From NCBI RefSeq assembly GCF_019279795.1, contig NC_056735.1, forward strand, positions 1,938,801,455 through 1,938,865,454: a stretch of 64,000 nt of DNA. Reading direction: 5' to 3'. The notes under the pieces are model-generated. The model was not told the origin of the DNA, did not search any database, and saw nothing but the letters and a program-made list of their open reading frames with translations. Each line of letters starts with the position of its first letter. The first letter of the stretch is position 1. Of the stretch, positions 11,701 to 22,069 are shown in pieces. Made by a program: the position numbers and the translations under genes. The DNA comes from Protopterus annectens. Its lineage: Eukaryota; Chordata; Ceratodontiformes; Protopteridae.

Positions 11701-11847
11701 CTGGGGATCATCTCTGTGGCTCTGCTCGACAGGGGCACAGGAAAATAATTTTCTTGGGTGGCAAAAGCCAGGGTACCTTTTTGGCTACCCTTGTATAGGT
11801 CCTATGGCCGATAGCCTAGTACCCACCTATGAACCTGTGAACCTATG
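8707..11847 (+). mobile_element. CR1-type LINE, 5'-truncated within ORF1
   Basis: The copy starts in the last third of ORF1 (NNWLSFWCHYKGIQ, then a DGLH box at about 8815) and runs through ORF2 to a 3' UTR ending in ACCTATGA-type octamers at 11826-11847. It closely resembles the full-length copy at 2657-7205 but lies on the other strand and carries several stops and frameshifts. 5' truncation is the normal outcome of incomplete target-primed reverse transcription. Confidence 0.8.
8797..11748 (+). pseudogene. CR1 ORF2 pseudogene (endonuclease and reverse transcriptase)
   Basis: Open pieces at 8797-9186, 9211-9408, 9512-10309, 10356-10550, 10577-11092, 11249-11620 and 11566-11748 together cover most of ORF2. 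Endonuclease boxes TETW and GDFNYP are present, as are YLDLAKAFDT, VPQGSVLG and FTDD (catalytic FADD changed at the second residue). A TAG ends the first piece after LVA. A cytosine run at 10127-10138 lies in the linker. A 15-bp tandem duplication at about 10453-10482 makes MECIIMECIIMELINKD where other copies have one MERIIMELINKD. The frame is broken too often to encode an active enzyme. Confidence 0.8.
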
Positions 11848-12717
11848 TAATCACATATCCTCCTGTAATCACACTTGCATTTATATTATTGCAGGTCTAA
11901 GGCCATATCCTGTGTCTGCTACTTCTATTTTTACTGAATCAGCCATGCCCCTTGGTGGCATTAGTGGATGTGATCATATCACCTTTGGACAATTATTACA
12001 CTGCTGAGTGGCAACAACTGCATCACCAACTCCTTAAAATTGCTTTGTCCTTAACAAGAATTAAACCATTAACTTTCTTACCTTCCCAACTTAAATGATA
12101 CCCTTAAATCTCTCTTTTAACTATAAAATAATCATTCTTTACTACTTACTGCCTACTCTCCTGTTACACATTATCACTGTCCTATTTTTTCTTCCTTTAC
12201 TGTTTGCTTTTCTTTACTCATATTCTACCTAACCCTATATGTGACATTATGCTTCCAGCAATATCCATAATTCTACACCTGATTATGATTTTAAGTTACA
12301 AGCAAATGTTGTACTGCTGCAACCATTCAGCGCACACGTGTGCATACACACACACATGCACAAAAGCAGATGCGCACGCATACACAGATGGATTTATGTT
12401 AGAATATCGAGTTTTCTGAAACTTGAACTTCATATGGTTGAGATCATATGTTTGACTTTCCAAAAACTCGAATGAAACAAAACAAAAATGTATGATTTGC
12501 AGGGGTACTGTACCACCCACAAACTATGCAAATTATATATAAAAACTTTAAGATTGCACTACAGCAGGGAAATTTTTAAATTCCTGATCCTCACTGTACT
12601 GTGATTTCCATAAAAATACTTTGTCTTCAGAAAGTTAAACATATGATCTCTACTAAATGAAGTTCAAGTTCTGAAAACTCATTCATTTGCCATAAAGACA
12701 CACAAGCACACATACAT
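11848..12717. other. Unassigned AT-rich DNA
   Basis: No gene or known repeat recognised. It ends in the CA-rich block that follows. Confidence 0.45.
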
Positions 12718-12719
12718 GT

Positions 12720-12814
<95 letters not shown>

Positions 12815-12822
12815 CATGTGCA

Positions 12823-12862
<40 letters not shown>

Positions 12863-13104
12863 TTCTTACACACTCACACACACTTACACACATGCATGCA
12901 TGTGTGTAGACAAACACATGCACAGCAGAAAACCTGCACACAATGCACACTTGAAAGCATGCAAGCATACAATTGTGCAAGCATAGATGCACACACACAA
13001 CACACACACATGCATCCTTCACACATGCAAGCATAGATGCACACACACAACACACACACACTCATCCCTCACACATGCACATGATACACAAATACATAGA
13101 CACA

Positions 13105-13163
<59 letters not shown>

Positions 13164-13261
13164 ACAACTCACACATGCACAAGGCACATAAATACGTAGA
13201 CACGCACACAGACACATGCACACACAAAAACACATGCACGTACTTGCGCACACACACACAT
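12718..13261. repeat. (CA)n-rich simple-repeat block with a 51-bp minisatellite
   Basis: Long CA dinucleotide arrays occupy 12718-12807, 12829-12860 and 13112-13161. CA-rich spacers containing ATGCA and TGCATG lie between them. Two tandem copies of a roughly 51-bp unit with GCAAGCATAGATGCACAC occur at about 12976-13077. Open frames across the block encode only Thr-His or Val-Cys dipeptide runs and are not genes. Confidence 0.9.
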
Positions 13262-13949
13262 ATACTTTAGAATTCTTTGCACTTACATTTTCATGCTTTC
13301 TGACACTGCCTATTCTACTCTCTGTTATCTACTGTATAATAACTCATAATGTTTATTGAGCTTTATAATGTTTATTTGGCTTTATCATGTTAAATCTATG
13401 ACTGTCCTCTATTTGTAGTTTATTCCAAGCATGTACTATGAACATACGTTAATGTTTGAAAACTAGGAAATATCATCTCAGCAATGAATTAAAAAGTAAA
13501 TACATAAATAATGAATATTTAGGTTTCTGTCATTGAGAAGCTTCAGCCTCTGCTCATGTGTACTATCCAGTAAATCACACAAATCCATTTGCTTACCATG
13601 AGGTGCACGTGCCCACATGGTCTTTGTGGTTACATTCTCTTCTGATTAAGATAGTAGCATACCAGCTGGAATGCATAGGCAGTCCCAAATTACCCCTTTC
13701 AAAATTCCACAATTCTCTTGGGCAAGACGTATAATAAATTACTTCTCAGTGTTTTTTTTTTTTTTTTATCAGTCATTGACCCTGACATATTGCATATGAC
13801 TTTCAGCAGAATATTCAGGATTACTCCCCTCATTGCTGCAGTCTGGTATTATTAGCTGTGGTACACCTCCTGTGAGGTGTTCTTGGCACATAAGCTTTGC
13901 ACTTCTAAGTGCTGTATTTCATACACTGGAACTTTTCTTGTAGGATTTC
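13262..13949. other. Unassigned DNA
   Basis: Unique-looking AT-rich DNA with a 16-base T run near 13751-13767. No coding signal seen. Confidence 0.4.
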
Positions 13950-14480
13950 TTCATTACGGGTGAGAATATATTAAACAAGCTTATTCCGTATCTTGAGAAA
14001 CAGCTACTTAAAAAAAGCAACACAATGTTCAGCAGCAAGGCTTCATCACATTACCTTTCTTTTCTTTTATTAAACAGTGAATATTTAATCAACTTGAATT
14101 AAAAGCAGTTAAGCTTATTTCATTAAATATAACTATATTCTTATTTAGTTTGTCAACTGATGATTATTTAATCAATGAGAATTAGAAGCAGTTAAACATT
14201 TCAGTAAGTCAAGTTTTATGAAAACATTGCATGCTCGTCATGGTAATTAAAAGCGAACTTCACCTTTTTTAATGATTGCTTAAACAATGCAATCACACCT
14301 GTAGCAAATTGCTTTATGATTCCAGAATAGTACCAGTTAGTTTGAAAAATAGCTTAGATTAATATGCATCAAATGGTTATGCATTGCTCAAAAAGTAATA
14401 AATATAATCATATGTGCAAAGCTAATTATTTTACATATTTAATGCATGACTGAATGTGTGGCTCTCCTATCATTTTGTAA
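13950..14480. promoter_or_regulatory. Candidate conserved noncoding element rich in homeodomain-type sites
   Basis: The stretch is dense in TAATTA/ATTAA cores, octamer-like ATGCAT and ATATGCATC sites and ATCAAT motifs, with no coding potential and no repeat signature. An internal near-duplication places TATTTAATCAA...AAGCAGTTAA at about 14080-14115 and again at about 14163-14200. Developmental enhancers in vertebrate gene deserts often look like this, but composition alone cannot prove function. Confidence 0.3.
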
Positions 14481-15000
14481 GAAAGTTACTCGGCTGACAC
14501 TGAAGCTAGGTGTCTTTATCTACACATTTCAATGTGCGTCTTTACCCTTTGAACTCCTTGTTTAATGACATGCTCTATAATGTTTATATCAGAACATGTA
14601 TATTGTTTCCTAATAGTTTAATAATTTATGGCTGGATTTGATTGCAAGCATTACCAGTTTCTGATTGTCAGCTTGTAGGTGTATTGTATTGTATTGTATG
14701 CATTAGGCATGTATGCATGTATTTATTTATTTAATTTGTTTATTTTTGTTCATTTATCTATTTGCTTGCTTGTTTATTTATTTAGTTTTATCATTACAGC
14801 CAATTAAAAATCATCATATATACTGTCAAGGGATTTAAGATTTGATTTAGTTTCGGGTAAATATTTATTTTGTTTTCTCCACATACTGTGTCAAGTTTAA
14901 TTGTCATCTTATCATGGCTTATTTTATTTTTATTTTGTTTTGCTTTATTTAGCTTTTGTTTACCAGGTTTGTCCAAATGGGTTTAGTCAAAATCCTTGTT
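14481..15000. other. AT-rich DNA with short low-complexity runs
   Basis: TATTG pentamers at about 14682-14699 and (TTTA)n-like tetramers at about 14720-14790 are visible. These could be the reversed A-rich tail of a lost retroelement. No coding segment seen. Confidence 0.4.
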
Positions 15001-15260
15001 TCAGAGGAAGCCTGGATAGACAAGCTCCAATGCATCACAAACATTTTTAAACAAATATTATGCAATATTCTTGATGGTTGGAGCATTGTCAAAATGATTA
15101 AGAGTGTTTACCTCACAGATACAAGACACAGGGGATAATTCTGCTTTGGGGGTGGTCATGGATAAGGTATTTACTTCACAGACACATGGTGCAGGATTTG
15201 GTCCTTGCTTTGACGGAAAAACTGGCGAAGGGTAGCTAGCCTAGCACTTACATATGAGCT
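15001..15260 (+). mobile_element. Possible tRNA-headed SINE with CR1-like 3' end
   Basis: Two diverged tRNA-like segments follow one another. The first has TTTACCTCACAGATACAAG and the second has GGTATTTACTTCACAGACAC followed by GGATTTGGTCC, resembling a B box. The 3' end GCTAGCCTAGCACTTACATA at about 15231-15250 resembles the CR1 end seen at 51370-51411 (TTAGCCTAGCCCACACCTAT). That suggests a SINE sharing its tail with the CR1 family. The similarity is short and judged by eye. Confidence 0.35.
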
Positions 15261-15478
15261 GAAAGCATATTATATGCATTAATTATTGCACATTCATTTT
15301 CTAATGAGATTGCATTCATAGGGAATAAAGGCAAGCATCATGTGATTAGTGTTTAGAAATTCAAAGAAATAGAGGTCAGAAAATGAACTAGGAAGGATAG
15401 AGAATGTTACTATTATAGTTAAGTGATGGTGTATAAAGCAGGTTCATTGAAAGCTACATATATACTGTATATACATAT

Positions 15479-15532
<54 letters not shown>
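15479..15532. repeat. (AT)n microsatellite
   Basis: About 54 bases of AT dinucleotide, preceded by ATATAC/ACAT variants from 15463. Confidence 0.9.
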
Positions 15533-15535
<3 letters not shown>

Positions 15536-15539
15536 TATC

Positions 15540-16019
15540 AAAAGGGCCGTATTAGAAGTAATGAGGTAGGGGTGGGCAGTGTCACAAAACTATGCACATG
15601 GTTGGGAGATGATAGTAAAATTATTTAGCTGGTGAATATAAGTTGTGGGTATTGGATTCTGAATGAAGAGAAATGCTCTGATGATATGGCAACCTAAAAT
15701 AAACGTGGCATTTATCTTGGAGTTATACTGGAGCAGATCCATTGATTTGATCAGTGAAACATTAGTTGTGTTTTAAATGATTTTGCATTCAGAATGGATT
15801 TCAGTGAAGCAGGGTGTAGTTCCATAATTTAGCTACATTATTTGAATATAGAGAGTAAACTGCAGTTCAATATGTTTGGTTATAGTGTTTTGTGATTTTT
15901 CTCTAGAATGTATCATTTTATTGCCGGAGTAATATTGTATTAAGTTGTTAAGAGCTGGGCTATTTTCTGGCTTATATAAGTGTCTGTGCATTGTAGTTAG
16001 TTGATAGAGAAGGATAGGT
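15540..16019. other. Unassigned DNA
   Basis: No recognised feature. A minus-strand open frame overlapping 15833-16168 lies opposite the PLE linker and is treated as a shadow. Confidence 0.4.
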
Positions 16020-16540
16020 GATGTGGTAGTTTTAACACGTTTAATTCCCTGAAGGCTAGGCAGACAGGGGACTAGGGCTAGACAGGTACTTTTCAATGTT
16101 GATCTTTTCAAGTGTGCAAACATATTTTGACTACAAGCTCTATTGGGCATCCCTCTTTGTTCTATCAAATCCAGTTTGACTTTTATGCTGACTGCAGGAA
16201 TTTTGAATGTGATTTATTATGCAAAATGTCAAGCATGCAGCAGTGTTTATAAAGGGAAAACAAACCAGATGCTGATAGACAGAATACTTGAACATGCTGG
16301 GGACATTCGCAACAAAAAAACTTACAAATGCTTTAGCTAAACTTGTATCTGATTCTCACTCAGCTCATTGTTTTAAATTTACTGTTTTAGAATGCAGTGA
16401 ATGTACTATTAGAGGAGGGTATATCACAAACATTACTGAACTTAGGTGGATTATTTTATTAAAAGCAGATTCATCCCCTGGTTTGAACACTACTGTTTCT
16501 ATCAAACCAGTTTTACAAGCATGTGGCATAAGACATTAAT
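16020..16540 (+). pseudogene. Penelope-like element: linker and GIY-YIG endonuclease
   Basis: The plus strand encodes the C-terminal endonuclease typical of PLEs. A degraded cysteine-containing linker (FNVDLFKCANIF) precedes NVIYYAKCQACSSVYKGKT, the GIY...YIG-equivalent pair of strands. RILEH carries the expected catalytic-region arginine, and FTVLECSE...RGGYITNITELRWI...GLN is the rest of the domain, including the glutamate of E..WI. One frameshift near 16330 separates two open pieces (16143-16340 and 16288-16539). The reverse transcriptase upstream is missing, so this is a 5'-truncated copy. In PLEs this nuclease nicks the target during insertion. Confidence 0.75.
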
Positions 16541-16900
16541 TTTGTAATTTTTTAGAAAGGTCTTATGAATGGTTTTGCCCTACCACTTCCTGAGTAGCCA
16601 TGAGATCTGATTGTTTTTTTCTGATTGGGTAGCTTGTACTTTTAGTAGTGCTACAGTTTGTATGGAGTATTATGGTCTGAAGAAGCAGCTTCTGGCCATG
16701 AAAGTGCATACCTTTTACTTTTTGTTTTTTTATTGTTTTTCTATTAAAGTTTTATATGTGTCAGCCATGGTGGTCAAGCTTGTTTTTACCTGTTGTAAGT
16801 TTTCTTACCAGGCTGTAATGATGGGTTTTGGGGCTGACACTTTGATACCTTATGGTGTAGAGAGGTAAATGAGCCCTTATGCTGTCTGACAAAGTTCTTT
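16541..16900 (+). other. PLE 3' region with a decayed hammerhead-like core
   Basis: About 140 bases after the GIY-YIG frame, CTGAAGAAG...ATGAAAG occurs at 16677-16710. The minus-strand PLE 3' end at 26605-26632 has CTGATGAAG...GAAAC at nearly the same distance from its GLN motif. PLE terminal regions are known to carry hammerhead ribozyme motifs with CTGATGA and GAAA cores. Here the core is mutated (CTGAAGA), so activity is unlikely. Confidence 0.4.
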
Positions 16901-16944
16901 GGGATAATATTTTATCTGGAGAGAATGTTAGGATCCAGTTGTGT

Positions 16945-17660
16945 GTTTATTGTCTGGCTGTGGCTTTGTTATATCTAATCAGCATGGTTATACATTGGCT
17001 GAAATAGTACAGATGTATATTATTGGCTGGATTTTCACACTGTATGCTAAGCCAGTCTATATAGACATCAACCAATATTATGGTTTCATAAAGAATGTTT
17101 GCAGATGCCCAATGCAGAATATCTTCCAGTGTTTTAGCATTATTATCATCTGGGTATATGAATATACCCATGTTTATGACTGTCTTGTGAGTTTTTAGTT
17201 TAATCACATCTAGTGGGATTTATGAGAAAGTTGGCAGGGTGCAGGGATTAAGGGAGCTATCTAGTGTGTTTTTGTAGAAATAGCTACACCACCAGCTTTC
17301 TTCTTGGTTCAGTCTAATCTAATAATATTATATCCTGTTGGGGCAATTGCTTCATTTTTTGTTTCTTGTTATAGCCAGGTTTTTGTGGCAGCTAAGATGT
17401 CTGGAAAGTGCACTGCTACCTCTGCATGCATTTCAGAGAATTTGTTATAAACACTTTGTAAGTGGCATGGAATATATGAAGGGCAGAATTGGACTGAAGG
17501 TGAGGTGTTAACAATAAAGGAGTTGACTGAGATGTGCTGTCTGGTGCCTTAACATCCCGAGCTGGGCTTGGGTTTGAGTGGATGTCATAGCTAAGTTTTA
17601 TGGTTATGGAGATATGATGATACAGGTAGAGGCATTTTTGCTTGATTTTATACATGATAT
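16945..17660 (-). pseudogene. LINE (CR1/L2 group) 5' part: degraded 2A-like motif and endonuclease
   Basis: The minus strand reads KLSYDIHSNPSPARD at about 17563-17595. This aligns with ALSGDIHPNPGPS, the 2A-like motif of the LINE at 35850-39691, with the final GP changed to SP. Downstream come DILAATKTWL (endonuclease TETWL box), APTGYNIIRLD, KKAGGVAIS (GGGVAI box), and ILVDVYIDWLS (the GDFN-DW box, decayed). The order and spacing match the endonuclease of CR1/L2-group LINEs. Stops and frameshifts interrupt it and no reverse transcriptase follows. Confidence 0.6.
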
Positions 17661-18259
17661 CAAATGTGTGAGTTAATGGTTATTGCTTAGAATAATTGTA
17701 CTTAAACAGTAGAATAAACAAGTGCTGATACAAATAGGGTGTGATTGGGAGATAAAGAAGTATTTTGTCTGAAGGCCAAAATAAAGAGTTTTATTGGAAT
17801 TGTAAGGATAATGGATGCTGATAGGATGTTACGTGTGCAAGCAGGATAAGAAGTAATTGGGTGAGGGATTGCAAGACAAATATGTTTCTGAAATTTCAGA
17901 AGGTGTAAGGATGTAGTTAAGATGGTGAGGAGGGATTATTAGGGAGCAGAAGAAGTTGAAATGGGGAATAATAGATTGGATGTAGTCTGTAGGCTTATAG
18001 GTGATTTTTTTATGTTTGTATGTTTAAGGCTATAAATGTAGGGAAATATTGATATGAATGAGAATGAATTTATATGGAGATTAGTCTGTTTAAAGAAGGG
18101 ATTGTAATTATGGACTTATAACATTTTTGGGAAATAAATATGCTAATGCACATATTATGTCATAAATTAAAATATATACATTTTTAAGGAGTTACGTGGA
18201 TTTATTACACTTTTAGTACATGTTTGTATGTGGTAGCTTACTGATACAATACATATATT

Positions 18260-18262
<3 letters not shown>
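17661..18262. other. Unassigned DNA
   Basis: Purine-skewed AT-rich DNA without a recognised gene or repeat. Confidence 0.4.

Positions 18263-18330
<68 letters not shown>
18263..18330. repeat. (TG)n microsatellite
   Basis: About 68 bases of TG dinucleotide. Confidence 0.95.
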
Positions 18331-18333
<3 letters not shown>

Positions 18334-18604
18334 TCTAGCTCAAAGCTTGAGAGGAAAATCTAAGCATTAATGTTTAGAACAGATAATAAGAGGTTATGAA
18401 TGGTTGCTTATATTTCTTACTAGAGCATAGGGCTTTATTTGCTTTAAGTGCTACCAGTTACAGAAAGAAAAGAAGGCATGCAAAGTGCTTAACAAGTGTT
18501 GAATGACAAGAATAACTGAAAGCTGTAAAAGACTTAGCTTTTTCAAACAGCCAGCAGCAAAGCTGTTGGCTTATTTTCTTAAGAATTCAGGACAGATTAA
18601 AAAA

Positions 18605-18840
18605 TAATGGGAGATCAAAATCAGATTTTAAATATTGCTATAAGTCACTTAAATAGTTAATAGAACAATAGGATGTGTATCAACATGCATTTATTAAATA
18701 AAAGGAAGTATGAAACTGGAACGAATGGCATTATTGAGATGTACTGTAATTCAATCCAATGGGATTTACTATAATAAATAAATAAAAATGAGGGACAGAC
18801 AGAAAATGTGAGACAAACTCGAGGACAGTTGTGAAACATG
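18605..18840 (+). mobile_element. Diverged copy of the short hAT-like nonautonomous element
   Basis: TTTTAAATATTGCT, then TTAATAGAACAATAGG and GAGGGACAGACAG, follow the same order as in the better-preserved element at 19079-19321 (TTTTTAAATATTGCT, GATAGAATAATAGG, CGGGACA). The terminal repeats are lost. Assignment is by eye. Confidence 0.35.
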
Positions 18841-19078
18841 GAGAGCAGACAGAAACAAAGCTGTTTTCCTTCTGCCTATATTTGCTGGCCACTTTGCACT
18901 ATAAGTCCCTAATATGAGAGATCCAATCATAACAGTACTGAAGGATGATTGTCAATTAAGTACCCTTCTCAGTGGTGTTACAATCTAGTCTTGCCAAAGG
19001 GAAAGTTTTAGCAAGTTCACCCTTTTCCAATATCAGGATGTAGTCTCTGTGTCCCTCAATGCCCTATATCTGTTTATT

Positions 19079-19321
19079 ATACCTCTCAACATCACAGAGG
19101 AAGAAATCGTGACAAAGCCATAAATAATTGGGGGACAACGACCCAAAAGTGGGACAATTTTTAAATATTGCTTTTACAGACTTGACAGTTGATAGAATAA
19201 TAGGTTTGTCTTCCATCCTCAATAATATGCCAAAAAAAAAACAAATTTTATGAGAAATAGAACAAAAATATGACATAAAAATCGGGACATTCTGGGAAAA
19301 TCTGTAAAGTTGAGAGGTATG
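19079..19321. mobile_element. hAT-like miniature inverted-repeat element
   Basis: A 243-bp noncoding element is bounded by perfect 12-bp inverted repeats, ATACCTCTCAAC at 19080-19091 and GTTGAGAGGTAT at 19309-19320. The 8-bp sequence CTGTTTAT flanks it on both sides (19071-19078 and 19322-19329). An 8-bp target duplication is the hAT hallmark. GGGACA repeats inside resemble elements common in vertebrates with ATACCTCYCAAC ends. Confidence 0.7.
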
Positions 19322-19493
19322 CTGTTTATGTATAAATGAGAATGGTTCCATTCATTATGTTTAAAAGCAAATAGTTGATTTTAGCATATTCTGCATTACG
19401 TCACATTTATTTAATCAGGGTTTGCAGAATAGATTGAAAATAGAAAATCTGTATTTTTGTTTTAATATGAATGTATGTCTGCTTGTGTGTGTC

Positions 19494-19516
19494 TGCGTGT
19501 GTGTGTGTGTGTGTGT

Positions 19517-19599
<83 letters not shown>

Positions 19600-19608
19600 T
19601 GTGTGTGT
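19494..19608. repeat. (TG)n microsatellite
   Basis: About 115 bases of TG dinucleotide with a few interruptions (CTGTG, GCGCG). Confidence 0.95.
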
Positions 19609-19885
19609 CTCGGTCCATGGGATCTACATATTGGTCCAGTTGTTATTCTCCTCCAGTGTCAGCACGTGACTGCTAGCAGAAAGATAGTTTTCCCTTTTCC
19701 TGACTGTACTGCAATCTTGGGGATAGTTGGGGAGTATATGGTCAGGTGGGCTTGCACTACTGCAAAAATAGTGTTTCTTTTATTTTTTTTCCTATAATTT
19801 CAATTCCTTTTCAGTGTCTAGGTAAATTTAGATGCATCGTTTTATCTATACTGTATATTCAAATTAGTGATTTTCTAATTTTCAC

Positions 19886-19888
<3 letters not shown>

Positions 19889-19932
<44 letters not shown>

Positions 19933-20026
19933 ATATATATACACATATAGATATATTTATCTATATACAGAGAGAGAGGCAGAGACAGTGAGATAGAGAG
20001 TTATCTATATATATATATATATATAT
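19889..20026. repeat. (AT)n array left of the foldback element
   Basis: AT dinucleotide runs at 19889-19930 and 20006-20026, with TATC, ACAC and (GA)n-like interruptions between them. Confidence 0.9.
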
Positions 20027-20564
20027 GGGTCTACTACGGCTGATTGAAAACTCACTTGACTGAAAATGAAATTACTAGGACCACTTCACTGAAAGCTCAC
20101 TTAACTAAAAACTCATCTCTTTGAAACTCATTTCATTGAAAGTTATAAATGGCCTTTTCCCCACTGTAGTGCAACCCTGGAGTTAGTATATAAAGTAAGG
20201 GGGGTTATGGGGGGGCACAGCCCTTCACATTAAGGGGTGTGGGGGGCATAGCCCCACTCATATTATAAACATTTTAAACTATACACAGTGATACTTACAA
20301 GTGCAATAAATAACTGTTTCCAAAAGAGAATATATAACCAAGATATGTGGGGGTCGTCGCCCACCACACCCCCCGATGTGGGGGGCTGTGACCCTTACAC
20401 CCCCCCCCTTACTTTATATACTAACTCCAGGATTGCACTACAGTGGCAAAAAGACCATTTATAATTTTCAATGAAATGAGTTTCAGTCAAGTGAGTTTTC
20501 AGTGAAGTGGTCCTAGTAATTTCATTTTCAATCAAGTGAGTTTTCAGTCAACCATAGTAGACCC
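20027..20564. mobile_element. Foldback element with about 220-240-bp inverted arms and GGGTCTA ends
   Basis: The left arm starts GGGTCTACTACGG and the right arm ends in its near-complement ATAGTAGACCC. Arms of about 220-240 bp match at high identity, including repeated CTGAAAACTCACTTGA phrases, a CACTGTAGTGCAA block and a G-rich segment. The 70-90-bp centre is unpaired. There is no coding capacity. Both ends abut (AT)n arrays, which hide any target duplication. The terminal GGGTCTA links it to the elements at 21380, 23371 and 40472. Confidence 0.8.
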
Positions 20565-20581
20565 ATATCTATCTATCTATA

Positions 20582-20650
<69 letters not shown>

Positions 20651-20710
20651 GTATGTATCTATATATACAGTGCATGTATATATCTATATGTATATCTAGG
20701 GTAGGGATTC

Positions 20711-20765
<55 letters not shown>
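20565..20765. repeat. (AT)n arrays right of the foldback element
   Basis: ATCT tetramers at 20565-20580, AT runs at 20590-20645 and 20717-20762, and ATGTATAT variants between them. Confidence 0.9.
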
Positions 20766-20770
<5 letters not shown>

Positions 20771-21199
20771 GCATGTAGGCATGTTTGGATGTCTGTGGGT
20801 ATGGATGTAAAACACAAAACAAAAACTTACAAAAAGTTTTATGGATTTTGGATAGTGCAAAAAAACAACACAGAAAAGGGGAATCTGGCCCAGTTTTTAA
20901 TTACTTCACTTTAGCTCATGAAATATAAAACAAGCAGACCATGGTTTCACTTATCATTTTCATAAGAGCCTAGATTTTTTTTAATATACCAACAATTATC
21001 CTTATAATACCATAAAGACGAAGAAGCAGAAAATAAAAATCATTACAGAAGTAGAGAAGAAAGCCACTCAAGAGACAACTAATAGGATGATAGGAACATA
21101 GAAGGTTACTAGGTTTACTGCCTTTGAGCAATATTAGGCCTAGCCATTCATGCCTTGATTTTTCCAAGTATCAGTGCCCTAGGACTATCATGGCTTTGG
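20766..21199. other. Unassigned DNA
   Basis: No clear feature. The right part (from about 21130) may contain the decayed 3' UTR of the CR1 copy that follows. Confidence 0.4.
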
Positions 21200-21379
21200 T
21201 ATATGCCTGTGTCTTAGGTCATTTACAAGCTACCCCTGTCCATAAGGGACACGGGCAACAAGCTAAGGGTGGATTTGTGATTACTCATCCATTGGTCCAA
21301 ACTGTGTTTGAATATGTTTAGGGAAGAGCTCTGCTTTATATGAATGGGGAGTTTGTTCCACAGAAAATGTAATTTTCAT

Positions 21380-22069
21380 GGGTCTACTTTAGAACACCGA
21401 CACGCCAGTTCGCCGACACACAAACCACCGACACCAAATAACCGACAACACACAATACCGACAACGCAAAGCACCGAACACCATTACACCGACACACTAA
21501 ACGTAAACAACACATTACACTACATTACATATCCACTAGCCCTAACCCAAACCCTAACCCTAGGGTCCGACACTACCGCACACTTACCCTACTTGCACCC
21601 TAACCCTAACTCACTTAACCCACCCCTAACCCTAAGGTCTGACACTACCGCACACTTACCCTACCTGCACCCTAACCCTAACTCACTTAACCCACCCCTA
21701 ACCCTAAGGTCCGACAGTACCAGGCACGTACCCTACCTGCACCCTATTCCTAACTTACTTAACCCACCCTAAAACATAAACCCGTCACTAACACACACTT
21801 ACATTACCCAAACCCTAACTCCGACACTACCGCACACTCACCTTTCACACACCCTAACCCTAAATCCCTCACTATTGCACACTTACCTGTCCGCTCCCTA
21901 ATCCAACATCCCTCAATATCGCATACTTACCAAGTCGCGCTTACACGTTCCCCTTGTCGGTCTTCCAGCTGTCAGGATTTCAGCATGTCGGTCAACTGTG
22001 TTGTCGGTCCTTTCGCGTTCCTCTTCCGCGTGTCGGCGAACTGACGTTTCGGTAATTTAAAGAGGACCC
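21380..22069. mobile_element. Mutator-like nonautonomous inverted-repeat element with CCCTAA-rich core
   Basis: The element begins GGGTCTACTTTAG and ends in TTTAAAGAGGACCC. Matching subterminal blocks extend the inverted repeat to roughly 40 bp (CAGTTCGCCGACAC on the left, GTGTCGGCGAACTG on the right). The flanks are AATTTTCAT (21371-21379) and AATTTTCAC (22070-22078), matching at 8 of 9 positions. Repeated CCGACA phrases fill the first 130 bp. The core has three 72-bp tandem units containing CCCTAACCCTAA (phase marks at 21564, 21636, 21708). No protein is encoded. It interrupts a CR1 copy, which proves transposition. Confidence 0.75.
21545..21770. repeat. Three 72-bp tandem units with telomere-like CCCTAA motifs
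   Basis: GGTCCGACACTACCGCACAC and its variants recur every 72 bp, separated by CACCCTAACCCTAACTCACT. The repeat lies wholly inside the inverted-repeat element, so the CCCTAA motifs belong to that element. Confidence 0.8.

Noticed and set aside
12627-13261. Long open frames encoding Thr-His or Val-Cys dipeptides
   Set aside because: They are translations of (CA)n/(TG)n microsatellites in all frames and have no domain or gene context.
19415-19797. Cys-Val-rich frames
   Set aside because: They arise from the (TG)n array at 19494-19608.
21545-21770. Interstitial telomere array
   Set aside because: The CCCTAA motifs are in 72-bp units within a mobile element bordered by terminal inverted repeats, not a pure hexamer array.
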